Shown in pieces: positions 26,798 through 34,075 of a stretch of 42,304 bases of DNA. Every line of letters starts with the position of its first letter. The stretch's first letter is position 1. Location: assembly GCA_944325345.1 (NCBI GenBank), contig CALUZV010000029.1, positions 1 through 42,304 of the forward strand, written 5' to 3'. The DNA is from an uncultured Parabacteroides sp. (GTDB lineage Bacteria; Bacteroidota; Bacteroidia; Bacteroidales; Tannerellaceae). The notes beneath the pieces are model-generated. The model did not search any database. It was not told where the DNA came from and was given only the letters and a program-made list of their open reading frames with translations. Both the position numbers and the translations under genes were made by a program.

Positions 26798-27994
26798 TCA
26801 TTTATCTTTTTTAGAGATCCACTTTTTTAAATCGATATTCGTATCCTCTTTTAAAACACACATAGATGACGTTGTTATGGAGATTCTGGGATACAAATTC
26901 CAATAAGGAGGAAGAAGATCTTCACTTATTTCTTGCGGATAATATACACAAACCGGTTTACCTAAAGCATGAAAATAACCAACTTCCCATGGAGTCCATT
27001 TTGATGCTAAGCAGTTTTCTGTCAAAACCAAAATCATGCTCTTACATTTTTGCAGCCGATCAATAATAACTTTTGCAGTATTTACATCCATTAAATCTCG
27101 ACTCAACATATTTCTATCATTAACCCAATCTACATAAACAGTAATACTCTCACTATTTAATTGAGCTTTTAGCTTTATCAACTCATTTTCATCATACGAA
27201 CTATGAGAAAGAAAAACATCAAATACTTTATTTGCTTCAATTTGGTAGTTATAAATAGCATCCAATAAATCCTTTGGAGTATTTTGTATTGTTGGTTCTA
27301 TTGTCATACTTAGCTTCTTCTTACCTTTTCTTTTTTTACGTAAACGGACTTGCTCTCCTAATTCTTGTAGTGCTTTAAATGCAGCATATTGCAATACATA
27401 ATTTTTCTCGCAAGCATTTATTTTCTGAAGAAATTCAACAGTTTTATCACATTTAAACTTTGCAGCCTCTAATATTATCAGATAACGAGGATTAACATCC
27501 AATGTATTTTTGCGTCGCAAGCGAAAATATTCAGTAATAAAATAATTCACATACTCTGGTGTTACTTTCTGCTTATATCTCAGTTTTTCACTTCTATTTC
27601 TCTCTCGTTTTTCTATACGCTTCGCTGCTTCATTTTTCAATCTTTCTATCTGGTTTTCTCGTTCCTCTGCACATAATATAGTCTCATTCCTCTTATGTCG
27701 AGCACGAACATTAGAGATATGAGCTTTTGATATCATATCCAAATAAGTATTAGGCTCAGTGAAATTAAAGGTTTTCTTACCTTTTGCTCTTCTCCTTATA
27801 TTATCCTTCCTATATTTATAACTCCGCTCTCTTATATCATCCCATAAATATGGATAGCATTGCTTAAATATCTCATAAAACATCTTATTTGTAAAACCTA
27901 CTGGCATTAAACTACTAATCATCTTTAGAGGTTTACGCAATGTTTTATAGAAAAGCTGACAATCCTTATTATACTTGCGCTTCAAAATCCCCAT
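26798..27994 (-). CDS. TIR-domain protein, possible NADase immune effector
   Basis: The product is 398 aa. Residues about 256-385 form a TIR domain: KVFDVFLSHSSYDE (box 1), a YVDW element, and SKWTPWEVGYFHALGKPVCVYY, where Glu337 matches the catalytic Glu of NAD-cleaving TIRs. Residues 1-255 are basic and helical, with a Lys/Arg/Glu-rich coiled-coil-like stretch around 110-145, and match no domain I recognise. The gene overlaps the upstream 3TM gene by 13 nt, the pattern of a two-gene effector/partner module. Bacterial TIRs act in Thoeris, CBASS and other anti-phage systems by consuming or converting NAD+; a defence role here is inference. Confidence 0.8.
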   Translation of the reverse strand: MGILKRKYNKDCQLFYKTLRKPLKMISSLMPVGFTNKMFYEIFKQCYPYLWDDIRERSYKYRKDNIRRRAKGKKTFNFTEPNTYLDMISKAHISNVRARHKRNETILCAEERENQIERLKNEAAKRIEKRERNRSEKLRYKQKVTPEYVNYFITEYFRLRRKNTLDVNPRYLIILEAAKFKCDKTVEFLQKINACEKNYVLQYAAFKALQELGEQVRLRKKRKGKKKLSMTIEPTIQNTPKDLLDAIYNYQIEANKVFDVFLSHSSYDENELIKLKAQLNSESITVYVDWVNDRNMLSRDLMDVNTAKVIIDRLQKCKSMILVLTENCLASKWTPWEVGYFHALGKPVCVYYPQEISEDLLPPYWNLYPRISITTSSMCVLKEDTNIDLKKWISKKDK

Positions 27995-28446
27995 ACACTA
28001 TTTAAGAGATTTAATAGTCTGCATAATACCAATATTATAATACAAACTACATATAAAGGCCATATTGAAGCAGAAAACAAGGCCGAAGCATATTTTTCAT
28101 TATACTTCTTTAAGGACATATCCATCAATTTCAATTGGTTCTGTTGAGCCGAAGAATTCTGCTTATTCGTTTTTGCTATCGCATCATTCACAATCTCTTC
28201 GTATAGTTTTCGAAATTTTCTTTCCAGTTGTAGATAATACGCATCTAACCCCCAAAAAGTTAAAATAGGGCAAAGTGCAATTATAAGATATCCTGTCTTT
28301 TCTTTACTTGCATAAATTGCCAATAATGCAGATACAATGGTAAGCATCCATCCTTTCATTTTAAACGAATTGTTAGCCATTCGAGTAATGGCATTTTCCA
28401 CATAATCCAAATGTTTCAATTGTGTATCTGTCATTCTAAACTCCAT
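27982..28446 (-). CDS. Small three-helix membrane protein paired with TIR
   Basis: The 154-aa protein has a short cytosolic N-terminus and two close membrane helices (about 29-47 and 51-68: WMLTIVSALLAIYAS, GYLIIALCPILTF). A conserved-looking WGLDAYYLQLERKFRKLYEEI amphipathic stretch follows, then a polar loop and a third helix (WPLYVVCIIILVLC). This layout resembles small membrane proteins found next to TIR or nucleotide-sensing effectors (SLATT-like or RipA-like families); the family name is uncertain. It overlaps the TIR gene by 13 nt. It could be a membrane effector, a sensor or an anchor for the TIR protein. Confidence 0.7.
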   Translation of the reverse strand: MEFRMTDTQLKHLDYVENAITRMANNSFKMKGWMLTIVSALLAIYASKEKTGYLIIALCPILTFWGLDAYYLQLERKFRKLYEEIVNDAIAKTNKQNSSAQQNQLKLMDMSLKKYNEKYASALFSASIWPLYVVCIIILVLCRLLNLLNSVWGF

Positions 28447-28517
28447 TTATAAAAGATTTTGCACTGTTAGACTTTTCATTCTGACGCTCAAACAATATTC
28501 TTTTTTATTTTCCAAAA

Positions 28518-28660
28518 CCTAGCTTCACTCCTAACCAAACCCTCCCTTCAGTCCTAACTAAAGCCCCTCTTCAGTCCTAACCAAAGCCACCCTTTAGTTA
28601 GAACCAAACGCTCCTTTCAGTTCTAACTAAAGAGCCTCTTCAGTTAGAACTGAAGCCTGG
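28518..28660 (-). repeat. 23-bp array of six dyad units upstream of the 3TM-TIR pair
   Basis: Units start at 28523, 28546, 28569, 28592, 28615 and 28638 with an exact 23-bp period. The last, CTTCAGTTAGAACTGAAG, has perfect 8-bp arms; the others vary. In the second and third units the non-matching positions become G-U pairs in the minus-strand transcript, the direction of this operon, whereas on the plus strand they are A-C mismatches. This points to RNA hairpins. It lies between the DUF4469-type gene and the 3TM gene. Confidence 0.9.
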
Positions 28661-28677
28661 CTTTGGAACGATGAGGA

Positions 28678-29463
28678 CTACTGAACTTGCGGGCCGTCCT
28701 CTTCTTCATCGTCATCGCCCACAACAGGTGCATCCGTCTCTTCTTCGCCAATAATTAATGTGCTGGTGAAGGTGCGCGGTGTTTTCAAAAGCCAGTTGCC
28801 GGAAGAGAACTGGGTGGTCAGTTTCAACTCGTATTCCCCATCTTCCAAATTCTCCGGCACAATAAATGCCACCTTCGAGGGGGTGTTTTGGTAAAGCAAG
28901 TCGCCCTCGATTTTCGTTACGACGCTGTCGGAACTGGTCAGGGTAATGCCGACCGACGGGTCGTCGCCAGCTACCTTGATGTTCTTGCCGTTCAATGTGA
29001 AAATGCGACCGGCTTTGACGCGATAACCTGCGCCTTGGGCGGATTCGCCACCAGCAACGGTCATGCCGCCTTTGCTTTCGCCGGTTACGTTGATGATGCA
29101 GCTGTCCAGTATCTCACGTAATTCTTTGGTGGGTGTGATACTGATTTGCAGCGAGTTCTTTGCCGGGTCCCATTTGCCGTTATAAGTTACGCCCTTGCAG
29201 ACTAACTCGATGATAAACAAGCCGGTGTTGATGCGAAGGCCGAGGAGGAGCAGCTTGATAATGATGCGGTTGAAGAGTTCTAGCACCATCCCGATGTTTT
29301 CCTGCTCCAGGCCGGGGTTCACATCCATCATTTCCCGGACGATGCGGTCTATTTCCGCTGTTCCCTGGGAGTTTACAGTAAAATACTTGTCGTTCGGATC
29401 GTTTGTTGTCAATGTGTTATCTTGGTATGACACATTGATCTGGTAAGTTGTTTTCTTGGCCAT
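28678..29463 (-). CDS. HU-like DNA-binding domain plus DUF4469 protein
   Basis: The 261-aa product has an N-terminal HU/IHF-like region (MAKKTTYQINVSYQDNTLTT and DRIVREMMDVNPGLEQENIGMVLELFNRIIIKLLLLG) followed by an Ig-like/DUF4469 C-terminal domain (about residues 150-240) and an acidic tail (DDDEEEDGPQVQ). Such genes are common in Bacteroidales chromosomes, sometimes beside capsule regulators. The first part may bind DNA or mimic it; the acidic tail argues for a protein partner. No signal peptide is visible. It follows the 118-aa gene by 27 nt and its role in the capsule locus is unknown. Confidence 0.72.
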   Translation of the reverse strand: MAKKTTYQINVSYQDNTLTTNDPNDKYFTVNSQGTAEIDRIVREMMDVNPGLEQENIGMVLELFNRIIIKLLLLGLRINTGLFIIELVCKGVTYNGKWDPAKNSLQISITPTKELREILDSCIINVTGESKGGMTVAGGESAQGAGYRVKAGRIFTLNGKNIKVAGDDPSVGITLTSSDSVVTKIEGDLLYQNTPSKVAFIVPENLEDGEYELKLTTQFSSGNWLLKTPRTFTSTLIIGEEETDAPVVGDDDEEEDGPQVQ

Positions 29464-29490
29464 GATATTATGTATTTAAAATTAGTAATT

Positions 29491-29847
29491 TCAACTCAAT
29501 ATATCTTCAAATTGCTTCACCTCCCGCCGGTGCCACGCCCTGTATTGCCGCAGGTTCAGCTTCGGAGCCTTCAATGTCAGCCGTCCGCTCAACGACGTAT
29601 CCATCAAATCCTTAACTTGGATGCTTGCCATTAGGACGGGGAACGGGTAATTGTCAAAGAAGAACGGGGTCAGGTCGGATTCTGGATACTGGCGGCAAAG
29701 CTGGTAGGCGGAATGCTCGAAGGCGACCCAGTGGGTGCCGGTGCTATATAAATGGATAGCTGCGTCGTTATCAAGCTCTTGGTGCAGGATGGTTGTTATT
29801 TCATGCTGCAGGAGAGATTGGAGGCGGAGGCCGGAGGATAAAATCAT
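29491..29847 (-). CDS. Conserved hypothetical protein, 118 aa
   Basis: This soluble-looking protein (MILSSGLRLQSLLQHEITTIL to RREVKQFEDILS) has no membrane segment and no domain I recognise. Base composition matches the neighbouring upxY and transferase genes and its spacing to the next gene is short, so it is likely real. It contains HWVAFEHSAYQLCRQYP and a basic C-terminal part (KAPKLNLRQYRAWHRREVK). It lies downstream of the initiating transferase, separated by a REP-like element. Confidence 0.65.
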   Translation of the reverse strand: MILSSGLRLQSLLQHEITTILHQELDNDAAIHLYSTGTHWVAFEHSAYQLCRQYPESDLTPFFFDNYPFPVLMASIQVKDLMDTSLSGRLTLKAPKLNLRQYRAWHRREVKQFEDILS

Positions 29848-29891
29848 AATTATATATGGAAAACTATTCCAACCTCGCGAATCGCGACGTT

Positions 29892-29986
29892 ATAAATAGC
29901 CGTAGGTTTTAACCTACGGATTACGTGAAATACGATATTAATACGTTCATTTTGTGCACCGTAGGTTGAAACCTACGGCTATTTAT
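29892..29986. repeat. Nested inverted repeat (REP/MITE-like)
   Basis: Arms 29892-29919 and 29959-29986 (28 bp each) are inverted copies with one mismatch, separated by 39 bp. Each arm itself contains a palindrome, CCGTAGGTTTTAACCTACGG or its near twin. The double-palindrome form is typical of REP/BIME elements spread by REP-associated transposases. It lies between the sugar transferase and the 118-aa gene, so it may also act as a hairpin in the capsule mRNA. Confidence 0.85.
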
Positions 29987-30023
29987 GACCCTCATTGCAT
30001 TCGGGTCGGAAATGATTTTTATT

Positions 30024-30662
30024 TTAAAACTTCTTCCCTCCCACTATCTTCATAAACGTCATTATCAATATCTTGAAATCGAACAGCCACGAGCGGTGCT
30101 CCAAATAGAAGAGGTCGTAGCGGAGGCGGCGGAGCATTTTCTCAATCGTGTCGGTATATCCATTATATAAGGTAGCGTAGGAGGTTACGCCGGGACGGAT
30201 CTGATAGAGGAAACGGTAGCGCGGGTCGCGTTCCATGATTTGGTCGATGTAGAACTGGCGTTCGGGACGCGGACCGATGAACGACATGTCGCCGACAAAG
30301 ACGTTCCAAAGTTGGGGCAGTTCGTCTAAATGGTGCTCGCGGAGGAACTTGCCGACTTTTGTCAGGCGATGGTCTTTGCCGCCTTTGTACAATGCCGGAC
30401 CAAGTTTCTCGGCATCCAGGCGCATACTTCGGAACTTGTAGATATTAAATGGCTTACCGAAACGACCGATGCGCTCCTGCTTGAAGATGGCAGGACCGCC
30501 GTCTTCCCGTTTCACGGCTATATAACAGATTAAGAATAAAGGGGAAAAGACTATCAAGGCGATGAGTGCCAGGAAACAATCCCCGATGCGTTTCACACTC
30601 CGCTCAAAATCATTCATCCCGTCCTTGATAAAACGGGGCTGAGGGGCTTTTTCTTCTTCCAT
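30024..30662 (-). CDS. Initiating sugar-phosphate transferase (WcaJ/PglC-type)
   Basis: The 212-aa protein is a monotopic phosphoglycosyl transferase. One hydrophobic segment (RIGDCFLALIALIVFSPLFLICYIAV) precedes the catalytic core with KFRSMRLDAE, LREHHLDELPQLWNVFVGDMSFIGPRPER and IRPGVTSYATLYNG. It transfers a sugar-1-phosphate to undecaprenyl phosphate, the first step of capsule repeat synthesis, at the inner membrane. It follows upxY by 40 nt. A second in-frame ATG (30617) is possible but would remove a normal-looking N-terminus. Confidence 0.93.
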   Translation of the reverse strand: MEEEKAPQPRFIKDGMNDFERSVKRIGDCFLALIALIVFSPLFLICYIAVKREDGGPAIFKQERIGRFGKPFNIYKFRSMRLDAEKLGPALYKGGKDHRLTKVGKFLREHHLDELPQLWNVFVGDMSFIGPRPERQFYIDQIMERDPRYRFLYQIRPGVTSYATLYNGYTDTIEKMLRRLRYDLFYLEHRSWLFDFKILIMTFMKIVGGKKF

Positions 30663-30702
30663 GGTGGTACTAATAATTGTAGTGTTATATTTTTTAAGTT
30701 CT

Positions 30703-31236
30703 TTAAAGCAATTGAATATCTTCCGGTTTCACCTCCACCGCCGCCGCGACGACATCGGAGAGCCTTACTATCAGACGTTTCACCTTCGAGCCTCGGATGG
30801 AAAGCAGTTGGCCTTCGTAACCACACAACGGACCACCAATGATGCGGACTTGACGGCCGCATTGCTGGGGAGTCAGTTCGCCGGGAAGGTAATAACGGGG
30901 AGATTCTGTGGATGTTACCGCGTGGATAAAACGGGTCATTTCCGCCTCCGCTACTGTCATGGGCTTGCAATAGGCACCGTGGAGATAACGGTATTGTAAG
31001 GTTGTCGTTTGTTCAACAACCTCATCCAGAACTGATTTCAGCTCATGAACAAACAAAAGATCTTGGAGGACAGGGACTTCTTCGACAATCCTCTTTCCCC
31101 GACGTACTACCTTCCGCGTCTGCATCGGTGTAAAAACTTCCATGCCTATTTCCGTCAGTTGTCTATAAGCCGGGAGTTTCGCATTCGGACGTTTCAGGTC
31201 GCGCATCACAAACCATTGCTTGGCGTTGATTTCCAT
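30703..31236 (-). CDS. UpxY-type capsule transcription antiterminator (NusG-like)
   Basis: The 177-aa product has a NusG N-terminal domain (KQWFVMRDLKRPNAKLPAYR, EVFTPMQTRKVVRRGKR, PVLQDLLFVH) and a KOW-like end (GYEGQLLSIRGSKVKRLIVRL). UpxY proteins, known from Bacteroides fragilis, let RNA polymerase read through the leader of their own capsule operon. ATG 31236 (MEINAKQWFV) fits the family N-terminus better than ATG 31269. It is the first gene after the invertible promoter and its ~200-nt leader. No upxZ-like gene is visible. Confidence 0.88.
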   Translation of the reverse strand: MEINAKQWFVMRDLKRPNAKLPAYRQLTEIGMEVFTPMQTRKVVRRGKRIVEEVPVLQDLLFVHELKSVLDEVVEQTTTLQYRYLHGAYCKPMTVAEAEMTRFIHAVTSTESPRYYLPGELTPQQCGRQVRIIGGPLCGYEGQLLSIRGSKVKRLIVRLSDVVAAAVEVKPEDIQLL

Positions 31237-31338
31237 GTGGTTGCGTTGTTGATCAAAAAAAAGACACAAACTCTAATCCTGCAAGAAAGATTAAAACTCT
31301 ATCTTTCAACCAGTTCTAATAATAGTAGGAAAAAGTTC

Positions 31339-31355
31339 GGAGATTTTACGTCTCC
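31339..31355 (-). promoter_or_regulatory. Possible leader attenuator hairpin before upxY
   Basis: On the minus strand GGAGA-CGTAAAA-TCTCC forms a 5-bp stem, followed by GAACTTTTTCC. A weak hairpin plus T-run about 100 nt before upxY would suit a premature terminator that UpxY overrides. The stem is short, so this is tentative. Confidence 0.35.
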
Positions 31356-31442
31356 ATTTCTTACTAGAGAAAAACACTCTATTTGTTGCTCAACTGAAAA
31401 ATCATTTCAAGCTCAAACAGAGGGAGTTTTCCCTAATTTTGG

Positions 31443-31471
31443 TTGTCCTTCTCTTGGTAAGAGAGAGACAA
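31443..31471. repeat. Left inverted repeat (IRL) of the invertible promoter
   Basis: This 29-bp sequence starts TTGTCCTTCTCTTGG and ends GAGAGACAA. It is the exact reverse complement of 31620-31648, with no matching bases outside the 29 bp, which sets sharp borders for site-specific inversion. Confidence 0.93.
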
Positions 31472-31581
31472 GCACATGTAAACAACTATATATCAATAGG
31501 GAAAATTTAGGATTGAGGGGAAATAGGCCCAAATTTGGTCAACATCTCGTTAAAAAAATCGCATTTTTTTCGGGGATTAAC

Positions 31582-31611
31582 TTGTCTGTTCCAATATTTT
31601 GCCTACCTTTG
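31582..31611 (+). promoter_or_regulatory. Capsule promoter, now in OFF orientation
   Basis: TTG at 31582-31584, a 19-nt spacer and TACCTTTG at 31604-31611 form an excellent Bacteroidetes promoter on the plus strand, inside the inverted repeats. Here it reads toward nth and away from upxY. Inversion would move the -7 box to about 31480-31487 on the minus strand, driving the capsule operon. No CAAAnnTA (reverse -7 box) occurs in the spacer. Confidence 0.85.
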
Positions 31612-31619
31612 CCGCGTTG

Positions 31620-31648
31620 TTGTCTCTCTCTTACCAAGAGAAGGACAA
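31620..31648. repeat. Right inverted repeat (IRR) of the invertible promoter
   Basis: Perfect 29-bp reverse complement of 31443-31471. The enclosed segment is 148 bp (31472-31619) and holds one strong promoter. The invertase is not encoded in this window and presumably acts in trans. Confidence 0.93.
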
Positions 31649-31759
31649 AATCTATTCCACAAACTGTCTTTCTACATAACCTTAGAAAAGACCTTCCTGC
31701 AAATACAATAGTTCAAACTTTTTCTTGGAAGAAGCCACCAATATTCAAAAACGATTTAC

Positions 31760-31767
31760 TACATTTG
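31760..31767 (+). promoter_or_regulatory. -7 box (TACATTTG) for nth
   Basis: TACATTTG matches TAnnTTTG and lies 28 nt before the nth start. No TTG was found at the usual 19 nt. It lies outside the inverted repeats, so nth should be expressed whatever the switch state. Confidence 0.5.
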
Positions 31768-31795
31768 CCCGAAAGTATATATAAATGTATATATC

Positions 31796-32434
31796 ATGAA
31801 AAAACAAGAGAGATACAACGCTATCCTAACGTGGTTTCAAACGAATGTGCCGGTGGCCGAGACGGAACTGCATTACGACAATCCCTATCAGTTGCTGGTT
31901 GCCGTCATCCTCTCCGCCCAGTGCACGGATAAACGGGTGAACATGGTTACGCCCGCCTTATTTGAGGCATTCCCTACTGCGGAGGTAATGGCTGAAACTA
32001 CGCCGGAGGTCGTCTATGAATACATCAAAAGCGTTTCTTACCCTAACAACAAGGCAAAACATCTGGTTGGCATGGCTAAGATGTTGATGAAAGATTTCCA
32101 AGGGGAGGTCCCGAGTGATATTGACAAACTGATGAAGCTGCCCGGCGTCGGTCGAAAGACGGCAAACGTTATTGCATCCGTCGTTTTTGACAAACCGGCA
32201 ATGGCTGTCGATACGCATGTCTTCCGCGTCGCCAATCGCCTCGGCCTGACAGACCACAGCAAGACTCCGCTGGAAACTGAAAAGGAATTGGTTAAAAATA
32301 TACCCGAGGATTTGATACCTATCGCCCACCATTGGCTAATTCTACATGGGCGTTACACCTGTTTGGCACGCAAACCGAAATGTGAAAGCTGCGGCCTGCA
32401 GCCTTGGTGCCAATATTTCATGGAACAAAAATGA
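31796..32434 (+). CDS. nth: Endonuclease III (base-excision DNA glycosylase/AP lyase)
   Basis: The 212-aa protein matches Nth throughout: NPYQLLVAVILSAQCTDKRVN, the helix-hairpin-helix LPGVGRKTANVIAS with the catalytic Lys (KTA), the catalytic Asp in AVDTHVFRVANRLGL, and the C-terminal [4Fe-4S] Cys set C-x6-C-x2-C-x5-C (CLARKPKCESCGLQPWC). It removes oxidised pyrimidines and nicks abasic sites. Its stop overlaps the next start in an ATGA. Confidence 0.96.
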   Translation: MKKQERYNAILTWFQTNVPVAETELHYDNPYQLLVAVILSAQCTDKRVNMVTPALFEAFPTAEVMAETTPEVVYEYIKSVSYPNNKAKHLVGMAKMLMKDFQGEVPSDIDKLMKLPGVGRKTANVIASVVFDKPAMAVDTHVFRVANRLGLTDHSKTPLETEKELVKNIPEDLIPIAHHWLILHGRYTCLARKPKCESCGLQPWCQYFMEQK

Positions 32435-33324
32435 GGCGATTGAAAGAAGATATAGGTATCATCGTGCTGTCGCTCCTGATAGCCGCCGTATCCGCCAGTT
32501 ATTTCCTGGGATTTCTCCAACGGGAAAAAGAGGCGGAGACGCAAGACCTTTATTATCTTCTTCCTACCCAGCCAAAATCCGTATTGGCCATCAACCAACC
32601 CACGGCCTTTGCCCATCTCCTCTTAGAGAAAACGCCGGGAGTGGATATTTTGCAGCGTTGGATACCTGAAGCTTTTCTGTATTTACTCCGGCAGGAGCCT
32701 GAAACCCCTTTCCTCCTTTTTTCTTTCCACCAAGAGGGGGTTATATGTTATGCTAAAGCGAACAAAAAGCAGGCCGAGAAGTTAGAACATGATATTCTCC
32801 GTTCGTATTTCTCCGCCTACGAGCCGCAGGAAGAGACACTGCACGATATTCGCTTCCGCTACTATGCCGATACGGGCAGTCGCTTCCTGGGTTGTTACCA
32901 ATACGGGGGTATATGGGTGGCCAGCTACAGCAAAAGGCTTCTCGAGCAGGTCGTCCGCAAGCAATTGTTGCCGCAAAAGCAAACGGATGACGATGATCTC
33001 TCTCCTTTCTTCCGGCAATTCGACCGCAACGCCACCGCAAACCTCCTCTTCCCTTCCGACGGATGGCAAATCCAGGTAGCGCGCCATGATACCATCCTTT
33101 GGAAATACAATCTGCCGTGGGTCTGCACCGATTTGTTTCCCAGCGAGGGGAATATTTGCGGCTTCTGCTCCTTTCCCTACGCTGTTCCGAATGATTCGCT
33201 CTACGAGGCCATGGGCGACAGCCTGGCTATCCAGCTTGAAGCGCTCTTTCCCCGCTTACACGTAACGCCGCAGACCAGTCAAGACAGCTCGGAAGTCTAT
33301 TTCACTTTTTGTAGTCCGTTATAA
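32431..33324 (+). CDS. Membrane-anchored hypothetical protein, 297 aa
   Basis: One N-terminal membrane segment (GIIVLSLLIAAVSASYFLGFL, about residues 8-28) is followed by a roughly 270-residue domain that I do not recognise. The protein probably sits in the inner membrane with its bulk in the periplasm. It is coupled to nth by a 4-nt overlap (ATGA), which fixes the start at 32431. Its 3' end overlaps the convergent MBL gene by 23 nt. The nth neighbour does not explain its function. Confidence 0.75.
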   Translation: MRRLKEDIGIIVLSLLIAAVSASYFLGFLQREKEAETQDLYYLLPTQPKSVLAINQPTAFAHLLLEKTPGVDILQRWIPEAFLYLLRQEPETPFLLFSFHQEGVICYAKANKKQAEKLEHDILRSYFSAYEPQEETLHDIRFRYYADTGSRFLGCYQYGGIWVASYSKRLLEQVVRKQLLPQKQTDDDDLSPFFRQFDRNATANLLFPSDGWQIQVARHDTILWKYNLPWVCTDLFPSEGNICGFCSFPYAVPNDSLYEAMGDSLAIQLEALFPRLHVTPQTSQDSSEVYFTFCSPL

Positions 33325-34075
33325 GCTCCAACCCATCGTAAGCCAGATGGACGTGAGGCGGTAATTGCTTCTCCACCTCCGCGTGCAAACCGATGCGATG
33401 GCTTGCGTGAGTCAAGAAAGCCCTTCGCGGTTGCAGGCTAGCGATTTCTTCCAGCGCCGCGTCCACTCCCTGATGCGAAGGATGGCGGTTGTCCATGCGC
33501 AGGGCATTAACCACCAAAATATCCAAGCCTTGTAGCTTGGCATACTCCTCTTCGGGCAACGTTTTCATGTCTGTGATGTAGGCAAAGTCCCCGATGCGGA
33601 ATCCCAAAATGGGCAAGCGTCCGTGCATAACCCGTATCGGGATAACCGGAATCCCTGCCGCTTCGAACGGAGCCGTCGTTATTTCCGTCAAATAGAGTTT
33701 CGGGACACCGGGATAGCGATTTTCCTCGCGGAAAGCGTAGGGCATACGGGTGCGGATGGCCTCGCACACATTGGCTTCAGCATATATCGGCAAATCGCGG
33801 CGGAAACAAAACGGCCGCAAATCGTCCAGTCCGCCCACATGGTCATAATGCTCGTGCGTTATCAGGACGGCATCCATCAACGAATGGATATGCGCCAGCG
33901 CCTGATAATAAAAATCCGGCCCGCAATCGATTAAAATATGTTTGTCTTCGACCTCTATCCAGAGCGAACACCTCGACCGCCGGTCGCGTGGGTCTTTGCT
34001 CCGGCAAACCTCGCATTCGCACAATAATTCCGGCACTCCTGTCGAAGTACCGGTCCCTAAAAATGTTATCTTCAT
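33302..34075 (-). CDS. MBL-fold hydrolase (PhnP/RNase Z-like)
   Basis: The 257-aa protein begins MKITFLGTGTSTGVPELLC and has a Cys pair (CECEVC) as in PhnP-like members. The metal-binding motif THEHYDHVGGLDDLRPF, the Asp in AYITDMKT and a late His (LTHASHRIG) complete the site. Relatives are phosphoribosyl cyclic phosphodiesterases or other metal-dependent hydrolases; the substrate here is not known. Its start shares one base with the murB stop (TAATG), so it is translated from the murB message. Confidence 0.87.
   Translation of the reverse strand: MKITFLGTGTSTGVPELLCECEVCRSKDPRDRRSRCSLWIEVEDKHILIDCGPDFYYQALAHIHSLMDAVLITHEHYDHVGGLDDLRPFCFRRDLPIYAEANVCEAIRTRMPYAFREENRYPGVPKLYLTEITTAPFEAAGIPVIPIRVMHGRLPILGFRIGDFAYITDMKTLPEEEYAKLQGLDILVVNALRMDNRHPSHQGVDAALEEIASLQPRRAFLTHASHRIGLHAEVEKQLPPHVHLAYDGLELITDYKK

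Noticed and set aside
29892..29986. Second invertible promoter at the nested inverted repeat
   Set aside because: The spacer is only 39 bp, holds no TAnnTTTG box on either strand, and the arms are self-palindromic, which fits a REP-like element better.
31045..31932. 295-aa plus-strand open frame across the capsule switch
   Set aside because: It runs antisense to upxY, through both inverted repeats and into nth in another frame; no domain and AT-rich noise.
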